DNA from: Paramarasmius palmivorus
Lineage: Eukaryota; Basidiomycota; Agaricomycetes; Agaricales; Marasmiaceae
Direction of reading: 5' to 3'
Length of the DNA stretch: 64,000 nucleotides
Assembly: GCA_037176845.1 (NCBI GenBank)
Contig: JAYKXP010000018.1
Location: forward strand, 62,001 to 126,000
Part shown: positions 45,191 to 56,777 of the stretch, piece after piece
How the letters are laid out: each line of letters opens with the position of its first letter
Position numbering within the stretch: the stretch's first letter is position 1
The notes under the pieces: model-generated
What the model saw: the letters and a program-made list of their open reading frames with translations, nothing else
Databases searched by the model: none
What the model was told of the DNA's origin: nothing
Translations under genes and position numbers: made by a program

Positions 45191-46082
45191 AATGAAACAG
45201 CTACTCACGCATACAACGAATCAACACCGGAATATCGCAATAACTCCGACGGAACATTTGGCATCTGTATCCCCACTCCCACTCAGCGCATTGGTACATC
45301 ATGCAAGCTATGGTTTCTTTCTTCTCCATGTTGATCTTGGTATTAATCTACCCTAGCACCTCGGCGAATTAGCCTCACAGTATCAAGAAACCCTTGGTCC
45401 ACAAAGATAAAGATACTTATACGAGTATCCCAATACCGATCTCGTGGGTGTCATTTACCACATAGTATCAAATTCCCCCAGCCATCTTAGAATCGAAAAG
45501 CCTCGGTCTTTTGACTTCACAAAGCAGTATCCGGACCACGATAACCGCACTCTTATTTCAGTGCGTTTTGAAAATGTACTCACTCTAACTCATAGAGTAG
45601 CAGCCTGGAGCCCAATGCGCTCGGGTCGGTACGTTCCATAGTCCCTGAGTATTAGTTTACTCATGATGTTGCTACCTACAGCACTCTTTTACTCCAACCT
45701 CCGAGTAATGGAATACTCTAGAATATCTCCCCACGTTGAAACGCCGACACGTCACAAGGAGCAGTATTGTAATACTCTTACTTCTGGTATGCTCAAGCTC
45801 CCGCGGTATCTATATACTTTGGCTAATGCTGTTCTTCCAGAGCACCGCAAAGCTTCATCTCTCTCTCTCCGTCGTATCTTCCTCAGGCCCAATATGTTCT
45901 GGAACTGACGAACAATCGTCGTCTTTGCACTATAGCTATCGCTCGACGCTGTAGTTCGCAAATACCATGCGCATAGTGGTATTCAGATACTGTGACATGC
46001 ACTCACTCATACGAGAGTATCTGCATACTCCGAATCCGCCATCTATATATTCCCTCTCATCCTTCCTCCCTTGGCAACCACC
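45191..46082 (+). repeat. Palindrome-rich region upstream of the first MYND gene
   Basis: No gene is seen. The stretch is dotted with AGTAT/ATACT motifs. Examples are AGTATT-GT-AATACT at 45763-45776 and GAGTAT-CTGC-ATACTC at 46015-46030. A TATATATT box near 46045 lies about 38 nt before the MYND start codon. Confidence 0.6.
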
Positions 46083-46852
46083 ATGCCTTTCGCCTTCTCC
46101 CAAACTCGTATAGTCAAGGTTACCTATGCTGGTAGCCTCTGCGAAGGATGCGGCCATACCATTCGTCGGGGTAGAAAAGTATGCGGTCACTGCGAGGTCG
46201 CTTCGTACTGTGTGAGTTGACATTTCTTCCCTGCAGATGACGGCTGACGCTGGGTTTTCAGAGCTTGGCATGTCGGGATGAGGATTTTGGCATCCATATG
46301 CAGGATTGTCGAGCGGCTCCAAAGTTCATTGACAATGACACTACATTACTACACGATCGACTTCTTCATTCAGCCAGAGTCTTCTGCAATATCTTTCAAG
46401 CCCGTATTGCAGTGGCTGCGTTGCACGGCTTTTTTCGCCGCTTGGACACCTTTCCGGACCTTAAAAACGAACCTTCGGACTCTTTTGTGGAGCGCTTCCT
46501 TGCCCTAGTTCGCCAGTCCGTATGGGTCATTACACTGCAGGAAAAAAATCATGTAACTCGTCAGGAGTTACCACTCCCAAAGGATGTTCGCTACGTGGCC
46601 AAGTCCGGCAAGATCGTACCACAGTCGGACTTCCCCCGGAAGAACGTCGGATTACAGAACCTTCATTTCAACAGAGACAACCCATTGTCACCCACAGGGA
46701 CGGATATCATTGTGGGCGTCTTCATTGACGATAAGCATGGCGATGCACAAGCAGACTATTCATTTAGCGTTCAAGTACCCAATATCGCGGGCCTACAATT
46801 TGCTTTCTTGTCCATCGACCCGGAGGGCGAGTTGGCTCTCACGGGAGTATAG
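46083..46852 (+). CDS. MYND-finger protein (copy 1) with an uncharacterised C-terminal domain
   Basis: Exons 46083-46211 and 46262-46852 are joined by a GT-AG intron inside the finger. The finger has all eight ligands: CEGC, CGHC, then YC-SLAC and HMQDC. This is the MYND zinc-finger pattern used for protein-protein contacts. The remaining 190 residues (from LLHSARVFCNIFQARIAVA through WVITLQEKNH to LSIDPEGELALTGV) are not a SET or other domain I know. The same body occurs in the protein at 61825-62591, which reads the opposite way, so the pair defines a local family. The role is unknown. Confidence 0.7.
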
Positions 46853-47648
46853 AGGTTTGTGTTTCCGATTCATCCGTCGCTTCTTTTTGGCTGATCACCC
46901 CGAACAGGTTTCCAGTAATCGATATATTAGCCAATTTCTACGGTTCAGCTTAGTATAATATTCTTGTTCCTCCCAATGTTCGCTCTACGTTGTAGATAAA
47001 AAAATGCTGCCTCTTTTTCAATACTTATCCATTTGATTCGCGGTGAATATCTTAAAATATTTACCCAATATTGCAGCCCCTTGACATGCGTGCAAGTGAT
47101 TATCCTCCTCCGATTCAGTTGCACCGGCTCAGATGGTAAAACAAGAAAAAGCTGAATTCAGTGTGCTGTTACTCCTTGCGTCTTAGCTCTCATCCTATAC
47201 TCATACATCTACTGATTCGCCATTCCCTGTGTCCCGACTCCCGAGGACATAATCAAATTGAATGTTCATAACACGTGCAATGTTGTAAGCAAGTCACAAA
47301 GTCACTGGTCACAGGCCATCCCGACTTTTCCGCCTCGTCTTCCTTCCCGACCACCTCGTATCCGCTGTTCCATGTAGGTGAGCTTAGTATATATATATTT
47401 GGCTTGACTACTAATCTTATCCTCAAACTCAGTATTCTCATACCTGATTGAACCTTCCGGTGGTATCTCGATTCTCCCGGCTGTATCCTATAGTTTTCGT
47501 TTACCAGGGCACCAATTCCGACATACTAGTAAAATTCCCCCACAAAGCGATGACCACATTCCGAACATCCCTACTGCGACTTTGCAGCAATATCCCTTAT
47601 AACAAAATCAATTGTTATAGCAAGCAAATCGTTACGGGTATGTGTATA
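46853..47648. other. Intergenic between MYND copy 1 and the KDZ transposase
   Basis: There is no supported gene. One boundary of the KDZ transposon should fall here, but I could not identify a terminal inverted repeat by eye. Confidence 0.35.
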
Positions 47649-50600
47649 CTATACGTTGAACATATTACTTCTGATTCTGAGGCGATTCCATATTGACAGG
47701 AACACCTTTGTGTAAAGAATTGCGCGATTCTGCCTCATATAACTGACAGCTTTCCGTATCCTTCCTATCCCGCTGTTGCCGCATTCAGCTGCACTTGAGT
47801 TGACCCTGGTCAGCGATGCATCGGTTTCCGTATACGTAGAGAGAAATGATGCGGAGGAACACTTGGTATGTCCCTTTGCATGAAACCCGTCAACCAAAAA
47901 TTGAGTCCTCGAGAAGAATTCAGGTTCCCGAGTCATACAGTACGGCCCCAATGCGCAAGCAAAGTCATAGACCACACGCTTCGGGGCCTTGGGCCATCTT
48001 GTGAGCATAGCTGAGAAAACATCGTTCCGCCCTTCGCCTTGAGGTATACAATGGAAGCCATAACAGATACTGTGAGTACACCATGCACACATGATGCCTC
48101 CAGTCAGCCGTCGCTCACCGTACGTCGAATAGTACTTGGAACATTTTTCACCTCGTGCATCGGCCTTATCTGGTCCTTCGTCTCCCGCCAATTGTGGATA
48201 TTTTGGTCTGGTACGGATCTGTGGGAGGCTGTAGTAGCAGCCTGTCTGCCATATCGATTAGCGAAGCTCAGGCGGATATATCGTGTGAGCCTACCTTACG
48301 CCAATTCTCCCTGATTGCTTGTTCCTCAGTTTCCCTCAACGGTTCTAATGATCCCTTCTTTAGCCCCGCCAACACTTCTTTTGCTCGTGTATGCATCCAT
48401 GCGCAAAGATCGTATATCTTACGAGGAACATAACCCCGCAGGCGCAATTCAGCCTCAAGTACCAACAGTAACGCCGGTATGTCGACTAGATTAGTTGTAT
48501 TCTGCAATGATGGGTCATTGATAAACGCTTGAAGTTTTTCTAGTGCACTCTCGTTGACCATTTGCATGGCGGACTCCTCTGCAACGAGCTCGAGGCAGGT
48601 CAGATAGGCTTTAATACAAATATTGACTAACACATACCTGTTCGAACAGAATCCTATATCTTTTCACCAATTTCCGATCAAGCTGGCTGCCTGGACCAAG
48701 GGCATAAGTTAGGGCATTTGCCAGTGCTGGCGCGTTTGTCCTTATCCTTTCCGTGAATGAGGCTAACACGTTTGTCTCCACAGCCTCCCTAGTCATTTCA
48801 CCAACAACTTCCGTGTCACTTTCCGCGTCAATCAACACGCTCCTGCTCTTTCCGGTACCTCCCCTTAACCAGGCTACAAACATCTTTCGGAGCCCTTTAT
48901 CGCCCTTATTTGTCAAAGGGACCCACTGCGGATGTTTGAGGTACCTCCTCGCGCGGATGGCCGCCTGTGGTTCAAGATTGGTGGGTGGCTTCAAATAATC
49001 TTTCAGATGTTTTTTACTGAAAGCAAGTGTCACGCCATCCCAGATGATGGTTTCTGGCATATCCCCGCACCGAGGACATTGCATATCGCGCTCCAGTACC
49101 TGTAATGTCACATACGCAAACCATACAGCCCGGAATATATCGTTTCCGATGAATTTCGATCCTCGACCTTCGTATATCCTCCCGATCGACTGAACAAACG
49201 CAGAAAACGGAGTTTCGCTACTGGCAAAGCGACTGGTGTATTCGTCCAGAAGCTCGTGCGTGAATAATACGTTGTTGTTATAGTTGAAGATCCCAATGTC
49301 CCGAGTCTCTGGGCCGACAAAGCAGTGATGACGCATCGGACAAGAAGAGCACGGCTGCAGTTCTATCGTGGCTTCCTTATACCCCGTCAAGGTATAAATT
49401 GTACACTGTCGGTGTATTGTTGGCTGACAAGGGTCATAGGTCGCGGGATGTGGACAAGAAGTCCCTGACATCTCTGGAGAAAGTGTCAAAACAGTAGGAA
49501 TGTCATGTCCTGGATCCGGGCGTGCATATAACATGCAGTCTGTGGGCAAGCTCGCCCAGGGTGGGGGCAATATAGGAAGAAACGACACTGCTGTCTCCTC
49601 TGTGAGTTCGTTTTCTATCAATATCGTCAGTTCGCTGGCGTCTCGATATGGCCACTGAAATTACCTGTTGATTCTAGCTCATCCATACATTGAACGAGGT
49701 CAAGCTCGTCGCCTCCATTTGACGACAAGCTCGTGCCTAACACCTCCCCCAAGAACTTCCTGGCCCTATGTATGTGTAAGCAGTCCTTTTCTCTTTTGTC
49801 CTTCAAACACCTCCACTGACCCCAGCCGTTCTCCGGCCCTTCATAGACGACAACAGCTCGGTTATTTAGTGCACCGTTTGCACCTTCAACTGAGAATCGC
49901 ATGAGCACTCTGTCATCTGCCCCGCCCATTGTTTCGTGCCAGAACATGACCACGGCACCATCTATACACTTGTCAGTCTTTATCGGTCTCTAGTTTGTTA
50001 TCCTTGCTTACCGCGATACCATAGATGTTCCCGAGGCTTGAAGTGGCTATCCCGAAACTCAAGATAGAATTCTCGATGAATACAAGGCTGAACCTGAGTC
50101 TTTCCTTCGGGACAGAGACAGGTTAACCGTATATCTTGGCCGACTAGACGGGCTTCCATGTGGTACCAGTTTTCCTTCCATGCTGGTCAGTTGTTGTTTC
50201 TTGCAAAATCTCTCTATTCTTACCTGTCCTTCGTGTTTAACAGCATCCCAACCCTGTACGACATATAAATGCCTTCCTATGCGTTCATAGCCCAAGCAAT
50301 CCGCGTCCACCATACGAATATACCGTTCAAAATGATCACCTTCTCCAGACAGCAAGCCTTCGCAATCCTCGACCCTTGCAGAACTGTCTGCACTGCTACC
50401 CGATTCTGTCGCAGCTGCCACTTCAATAGGCTGAAACACACTAGCTTCCGCATGAAACCCCCTTTGTCGTGTATCCGTCATTACCGCCTTCTGCTTCTTC
50501 CCACGTTGGTTTCTTTGTCGTCCTTGAAAACGGCGCTTGAAGCCTTTGGTGGGGCTACGAAGCCATAATCCCTCTGAGTCACTCACGTCGAGTACTGGAG

Positions 50601-50676
50601 CTTGGGATGATTCATATTCATCCTCCGAGCTGGATATGACAGGTGGTCGGGAGTCGGGAGATGGTGGAGAGCACAT
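47649..50676 (-). CDS. KDZ-type transposase with CxC cysteine clusters
   Basis: A multi-exon minus-strand gene starts at 50676 with MCSPPSPDSRPPVISSSEDE. Middle exons carry a Cys-rich segment of the type associated with KDZ transposases (CPHPATYDPCQPTIHRQC, then CSSCPMRHHC). A second cluster follows, CPRCGDMPETIIWDGVTLAF. The catalytic part has the RNase H-like acidic residues in VVYDFACALGPYC (D), FLVDGFHAKGHTKC (D) and NSSAAECGNSGIGRIR (E), then MRQNRAILYTKVFLSIWNR. KDZ (Kyakuja-Dileera-Zisupton) enzymes mobilise large DNA transposons that are abundant in Agaricomycetes. No stop breaks the conserved blocks, so it may be functional. Exon joins were not all resolved. Confidence 0.85.
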
Positions 50677-50722
50677 TGTTAGTGCTTAGTCATCCAAAGC
50701 ACTCGTCTTTCGATCCTCCACC
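50677..50722. promoter_or_regulatory. 46-bp bidirectional promoter gap
   Basis: Only 46 bp separate the start codons of the KDZ transposase (-) and the partner gene (+). Both genes must be driven from this gap or from sequences inside each other's 5' ends. Confidence 0.5.
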
Positions 50723-52430
50723 ATGTCAGACCTTGTTCGACGTTCACCTCGTAAATCGACTGCTATCACACATGGTCCTCGACGCCAGCTTTGCCAAAAG
50801 TGTACAGGTCCTGATCGACATTTCCGGGTTGACTGTCCTGATCATAGTGGGAAGGCCAGACGGGCAAAAAAGCTTCAGAACGTACGTCTAATATACTCTG
50901 TTACCCTGCTACTGTGCTTGACACTCACTCCTAGGCTCAACAGCAGAGACAAGTTCAACTCGCCCGAGCTGCCCAACCAGATGTCCCGAACACCTGCCTA
51001 ACTCCTCGAACAACTCCTGAGCTCAACGTCTGTTTCCGATACAATTCCTCCGACAAACATTAATCAATTCTTTTCCAGGGTATATCCCCAGAAACGGCTG
51101 CACAGGTTACCACTGAAATCACTGACGTGGTACGCGTTCCCTTTTTTCCATATTTATTGCCTGTATTAACAGGGTGACCTAGTTCAGGACTTCCTCGTCA
51201 TCGAGAACTCTGGTCTCGGAAATTTTCGGTGCTCCGACTAGTAAGGTTTATGTCTCAAAGTACACCGATATACTAATCTGAAAACGCAGATCTCTCCTCG
51301 GTAATACAGCCTATTTCAGGGGATAGAGGTACTAATTTCTTACGTTCCATACATGGGACTAGCAAACCTTTCTAACAAATTACCCCCAGAGCCCACTATC
51401 AGTCCACAACGACATATGGATTCCATCTTTCCCGCTGTGGATTGTGATACAGAACTGGGGATCGACAGTGGTTCTACCGTCTGTAAGCTAAGTTATTTGT
51501 GACAAGGGCTCTATTGTCTCATCATCTCTTAGCAGATAACTCGCGTGATATGGCCAATATTACTGGGCTCAGTGAGCCAAATCCAACCCATCAATTACTC
51601 ACTATGAGAGGTACGCCGGTGCCTGGTGAGATGGTCTTGCGGTGCGACCCAAACACTCCCATTGGATCCCCTCGCAATGCGATGTCAGACGACCCCTGCG
51701 CAAGCCTTGGGCGAAAGCGGAAGCGTTCACCGTTAACACTACCAGGACAGCAACGAATAAGGCCAAGCAAGTCAAATCCTATATACGGCCTTGTTGACGG
51801 TGCCAAGCGTGGTTCAGAACAATGGGGTTAGTTCGTGACAGCAACTCTGTATCGCGATCACTGACAAGATGAATCTCGCAGAGGTAGCGCGCAAAGTACC
51901 TCAGTTCAATGTTCTTCCGACTTGGGCGGACTGTAACAAAAAGTTTAACGAAAAAATGCAAGCTGTTCTACGCTTGGTAAGCAACGATTCTAAGGTCTGT
52001 TCGGATTGGAGCTCACGCCCACATGTCCTAGGCCGAAGAGACCGCCGATGAAACGGGTTCTTGGATATATGTCGCTGCCCAAATGCCGACTGGACGTCAT
52101 GAATATACTCACTTCGCAAGCCGTCGCCTTCGTAAGGAAGCTCCAGGTCCTGTCAACGACATTAACGCCATTGCTCACAATATGTTTCGTGGGCTGGTCA
52201 ACTCTCGTCGCAAGGATGTCTTGCAGCTTGAGTTAGAGGTTGCCAGTCAGCGTACGGATATGCAAAGACTGGCCGAGGAGAAAGTCGCCCTCTCCCGGGC
52301 TAAGGACGATGCGGAAGCTATAATTCAAGGCCTGCGCTCCCGTCTGGCAACTTCCAATTCTCTTTCAGCGGAGGAATTACGAGTTTTACTTGAGGGCAAT
52401 GTTTTCGATGACTTGCCTGAGGCGCATTAG
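50723..52430 (+). CDS. Uncharacterised partner gene of the KDZ transposase (zinc-knuckle-like head, coiled-coil tail)
   Basis: The gene is read in several exons. The N-terminus is basic (MSDLVRRSPRKSTAITHGPR) and holds LCQKCTGPDRHFRVDCPDHS, a Cys/His set that could bind one zinc. Middle exons include a nuclear-signal-like GRKRKRSPLTLPGQQRIRPS. The final exons read WADCNKKFNEKMQAVLRLA, GSWIYVAAQMPTGRHEYTHF and a long coiled coil (LQLELEVASQRTDMQRLAEE onward), ending NVFDDLPEAH. Divergent transcription from a 46-bp gap suggests it belongs to the transposon. No named family is recognised. A DNA-binding or transposase-accessory role is inference. Confidence 0.55.
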
Positions 52431-52822
52431 ATAGTATTGCGATAAAATATGTATCGTACTAGTACAAAATAGATTGAATGGTTTTATGGATTCAAGTGAT
52501 GATGGATGAAAATGTGGTTCTGTGGTGTTGATGGATGTAGAACGGTGCCAGAGGATGAAGGGTTATTCTCCTTTGCAGCCTTGAACTTGAGGAACAACGG
52601 CGGAGCACTCTGCTGAAGGGCATGATGGGAGATTTCAGCCGATGCTCTGGTGGTGGTATGAGCTTAAATGTATCGAAGGAACATGAGACTGGTACGCACT
52701 CTGAACTGCCTTTATGACGATATTTGGGAGGTTGGAAGCCCGTCCGTTTTTCACCATCCCCGGAACATACGCTGTGAAAGTTCGCCTTAGGAAGAAGTGG
52801 CTTCCATTCAGATTATTCCCGT

Positions 52823-53037
52823 TCACCTTGGTTCCTCACGTCTCCTTCGCATCCGCTCCCTAGCCCGTCGTCTAGTCTCTGCCAAGTTCCTATAGGATTG
52901 GTGTGCTAAGAAAAGATCCCCTAGCTGAAAGTCGTGACGGCTTACCGTGAACGGTAATTAGCACACGCTACCTTGTTAGCCTTTCGTGAGGCTTCTGCAC
53001 TTCTGGCTGTGCGAGCGGGGGGTGATGGTGATGGCAT
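52823..53037 (-). CDS. Small Arg-rich helical protein
   Basis: Two exons (52967-53037 and 52823-52889) give about 46 residues: MPSPSPPARTARSAEASRK, then ANKVANLAETRRRARERM and a short Arg-rich end. The donor GTGTGC is acceptable, and the acceptor CTATAG is good. The AxxRRRARERMRRRR pattern resembles the basic helices at the ends of the genes at 54652 and about 55229. The call rests on that resemblance; the frame is short and could be chance. Confidence 0.35.
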
Positions 53038-53938
53038 AGTAGATGATGAGTGTAGAGAGAGGACGGGAACCACCGGCGTGACTTGTGCTCGTGTCACACA
53101 TTGGGCGGTAAGATTCTTATTCCGGTAAGATTCCGTTCGCCATATCCACCAAGTGTTCCCCTGGATTCTACATCGAAGATCAAACCCGACATTGGATTAA
53201 GGCACTGTGATGCTAAATCATTGTGAGTCTTGATAGAAGATGATGCCATGTGAAGCCACAAATAGTCGTCCAAGTCAAACTAAACTCGTGTTTGCACCAT
53301 ATACTTAGTTCAATAACCACTCACCATAACCACAATCTTACTCTGACCGTGTACTGAAACACTCTGGGGCACCACAGAATCATGTTAGACAGACTTTAAA
53401 ACCTTAGTAGAGACTTAATCGCTACAAAATCACCCCACGGCATTGGAATAGTAGTTAGAAGCACGAATAGATATACATTGCGTGGCAAATTTCTGGCACA
53501 GAGCTCTCTCAACCTTGCCAGCCCACAAATCCTGCCTCATGGGCAGTCAAATAACACAGATATAGCTTAATACCGATCGGATAAGAGATTCACATGTTCT
53601 TTATTAGCCCTAGAGCATAGGAATAGTAGCAAAAGAGTGGATCGGCTAATCTATGGCGAAGGCACATTTCCACTATTGCACGGAGTTTTCACCGCTTTGC
53701 CAAACCACAAGTGATGTTGCGCAGGTACAATAGACTCCACATGTTACTGAAGATGTAATAAATCTCGAAATAACAATATTACAGGCGTAAACGATACCAT
53801 ACAAGTCTAGAACTGAAGGTTTTTTGCGCGATACAAAGCTACTTGAAAACATACACACCGCGAGCAGACAAGTAGCAGACAAGTGCCAGGCATAAATACA
53901 GAAGAATTCGTCGAAACAACAGTCGATGTAGTACCGGT
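53038..53938. other. Intergenic, nothing recognised
   Basis: The region is AT-leaning. I saw no gene, repeat array or RNA signature on either strand. Confidence 0.4.
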
Positions 53939-54376
53939 TCATCCCTGGGTCTGAGGAATAGACAGAAGGTTGAGGGAAGACAAACTGCGCAACGCTCCCT
54001 CCAACATTGCGTTTCTGCGCATGAGTTCCTCGTTTTCCCTCTGCAACTGGTCTTTTTGGAGCTTCGCGAAGTGGGCATGCGTCTGCACTATACGAAGAGT
54101 GGTGCAAAGACATCGGATGTAGGTATCTTGTTCAGCAATAGTAAGGACATGCTCGTCGCAAACGAGATCTACACATTTTTTAGCTCGTTAACCATGTCAA
54201 TAATCGTGGTACTTACCATTGTCCGTAACGGGGCCCGCTGAATTCTTCTCTTCCTGCTCTGGCACACTCGCTGCCCTTTCATCCAAGACATCATCCTGTT
54301 TCGAGGAGCTCGTGTCCATTATTTGCTGCTCATCTTGCTCTGCAGCGATATTTTCACATTTGTTTGGAGGCACCAT
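53939..54376 (-). CDS. Small coiled-coil protein
   Basis: Two exons (54217-54376 and 53939-54168) are joined by a GTAAGT...TAG intron. The protein has about 130 residues. An acidic Gln-rich start (MVPPNKCENIAAEQDEQQIM) is followed by VCDEHVLTIAEQDTYIRCLC and a heptad-like stretch FAKLQKDQLQRENEELMRRN, ending LLSIPQTQG. No family is recognised. The heptads suggest a dimer and are reminiscent of the coiled tail of the KDZ partner gene. A role in the same element is possible but unproven. Confidence 0.5.
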
Positions 54377-54651
54377 TTTGGTCAGAAAGGTCGTGAATAA
54401 AGGGCTGAAGTCAAGTGAGCCTTTTGAATCTTGAGTGAAGAAAAAATGCTACTTTACCTTCGATGTCACAGGAATGCGCTCCAAGCCCGACGCTCTGTTA
54501 TGCCGTATTGATTGATGATTCTCAGATATAGCACGAAGAGTGGTGGTGTAGTAGTTGTGGTTCTAGTCGGAATGCTGGCAAGCGCAGTGTGACAGGTGAC
54601 ACTTTGAAGGGAAGACTTTGTGACAGCGAGGGTCTCGTGATAACATCCACA

Positions 54652-55127
54652 ATGTCTCTCGCGTTCTACAAGGAACAGCGCTATGACTTACAAGGACAAG
54701 AAGAGATCAATTTCTTGCGAAGTCAAGGCCACGAAGACAGCTATATCACTCAAACTCTCATTCCCCTGCGCAAGAAGGGCCGAAGACGCTGGCAGAATAG
54801 AATCAGCGCAAAGAAAAGCTATGAAAGGTGCGACTCTGGTTCGAAAATTTAATTCTCAAACTCACCGAGCTATACAGGCATCGAGAGATCAAACGAGACG
54901 TGTTTCGGATGCGCAGTGCGGCCCAACGAGCAAAGATGGCTGAAGAAGATCCCAGTTATCATAGAAGGAAGAAGCTGGCACAGCAACGAGAGTGGCGAGA
55001 GAAAAATCGGGAGAAATTGGCGGAAAAGGCAAGGTTGAGACGAATGAAAATCAAGTGCGTTCAGTTGCATAGCCGTGTTTCGTAGCATTGAATTGGCATC
55101 AGGGACACCAGTACAATGAACGATTAG
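54652..55127 (+). CDS. Arg/Lys-rich helical protein (gene 1 of a similar pair)
   Basis: The gene starts MSLAFYKEQRYDLQGQEEIN. It is spliced at a GTGCGA donor into IKRDVFRMRSAAQRAKMAEE and RRKKLAQQREWREKNREKL, continuing AEKARLRRMK, and stops at 55125-55127. The protein is almost entirely charged helix. The (Y/W)xxxNRxKLAxKARxRR pattern recurs in the next gene. It may bind nucleic acid, but no named domain fits. The plus strand continues 100 nt later with the related gene. Confidence 0.5.
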
Positions 55128-55228
55128 CGGGATCCATTCCATAGTACTCGAATACTCCAGACACCTAGATCACGCACATATCTTTTGGTCACAACACAAT
55201 TACACATAATTTTCCACACATCTTTCAA

Positions 55229-56256
55229 TGTGCTCAACCCCAAGACGACTTTTCCTAAAGCCCCTCCAGATCGTTGAATCAAGGCATTGCGACAGCGACC
55301 ATGAATCGCCTCTTCCTCCATCAGATCCGCCGTCACCTGCTTCTTCAGAGGACATTTTCACGATTACACCACCACCACATCCCCCATTGCCTCCAAAAGT
55401 TCCTACCGATTGGCATCGGTTTGGCACGGCAAACCAATACAAACCAGCAAGGGTGCTCTTCCGTCAGTGGATTTCACCAAATACTGTCAAAGTTTCAACT
55501 GTGCAACAGGGTCCTCGTATCGGCTCCAGTAAAAGTATGTTTCCTGGATTTGTTGGGTGTCTCTTCACTCACGAGTCGTTCTTAGCACGAAGAGACCCAG
55601 TGTTGTACTCGTTCCAGAAGAAGGAGTATAGAGAACAAGATAACGGTGAGTCTACACTCAGTTCCCTTGCAAAACACGTTTGTTCATCTGTACCAAAGCG
55701 GAGGCAGTGCGTTTCATGACCGTTGCGAAGCGTGTTCCATTGTGCGATAGGCCTGAAGAGGAAGGTATGCAACTTCAAAATTGGCCGGAGCGCAACGTGT
55801 GCTGACTGAATCATTTGGATCAAGTGCATGGCGCGGCCTCTTCTTCTTCCCCCCATGTCGACAGATCTCCAGATCCACCACAGCATATTCCCATGTCTCC
55901 TCGTGAAACGGACCGAACTACCCAGGCTCAAGCGACATCTGAGACGGTGCAGCCAGCGCCCCTTCATAAACCAGTGACAGCCTCAATTTCCAGGGCAAAT
56001 GACATGCATTCGACCGCTAAACGAGATGGCGCCCGAGTCATTTCTCGGAGGTATTACCAGCGTAACCGAGCCAAAGTCCTGGCAAAAGCAGCCAGGTATC
56101 GAAAGGAGTGAGTCCATATTTAGTTCAGAGTGTGGCTGTCGTTCTGAACCGTTTCGTAGGAAGCGCGCGCAATTACAGTCTTGTGGTGACGGGGAGCGTG
56201 AAACTATCCTGGCAGAAAGACGACGACGCCAGCGATTGTATTCACGCCGGTTCTGA
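55229..56256 (+). CDS. Pro-rich protein ending in an Arg-rich helix (gene 2 of a similar pair)
   Basis: The first exons are Pro/Ser-rich (MCSTPRRLFLKPLQIVESRH, then SPLPPSDPPSPASSEDIF). They are followed by VPTDWHRFGTANQYKPARV and an exon RRDPVLYSFQKKEYREQDN. The last exons hold SSSSPHVDRSPDPPQHIPMS and the basic helix RDGARVISRRYYQRNRAKVL continuing AKAARYRKEKRAQ, and end RRRRQRLYSRRF. The middle splice junctions are not settled. The terminal helix matches that of the gene at 54652, so the two are probably related accessory genes. The function is unknown. Confidence 0.45.
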
Positions 56257-56777
56257 GAGAGACAGCGTGTAGAGACTGCCAAAGATTGTATTATTTAGTT
56301 TCGCTAATCGGCGGCTCCCTTGCGACATGTACATGTAAGTTGTCGGTACAGAGTAACATGCATATGTCGAGTAGGAGCTTTTCTCCTTGGAGTTCTTTTT
56401 TCAGCACGAATTGCCTAATTGAATGTTCGACCAACTTCGCGGAAAATTGCGGCTGGCGAAACAGATTACAGTCCGATTTGGCAAACAATGATTACGTACC
56501 GCCATTGGTCGCTCACTGCGTTGAAATCATAGGTGTGTATTTCAGTGACCTACGAAAATGGTGCTGAGGTCGTATTCGTGCTAATTTTCGATCTAATTAG
56601 TACTTGCACCTTTGTGAGGATGAGCTTAGGTCGAAGGGTAATATTTGGGATCATCAAAGGATGCAGGCGGCCTGGGAAACACGCAGAGCCGATGTTGGGA
56701 CGCGTTTGTGTCCTGCCCTTTAAATTCTCTTCATGACCGTGACCAACCCTTTCCTCAAACCCTCATTCCTTCATCAA
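56257..56777. other. Intergenic, promoter of the long coiled-coil gene
   Basis: No supported gene. The frames present are short and unlike known proteins. Confidence 0.4.
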
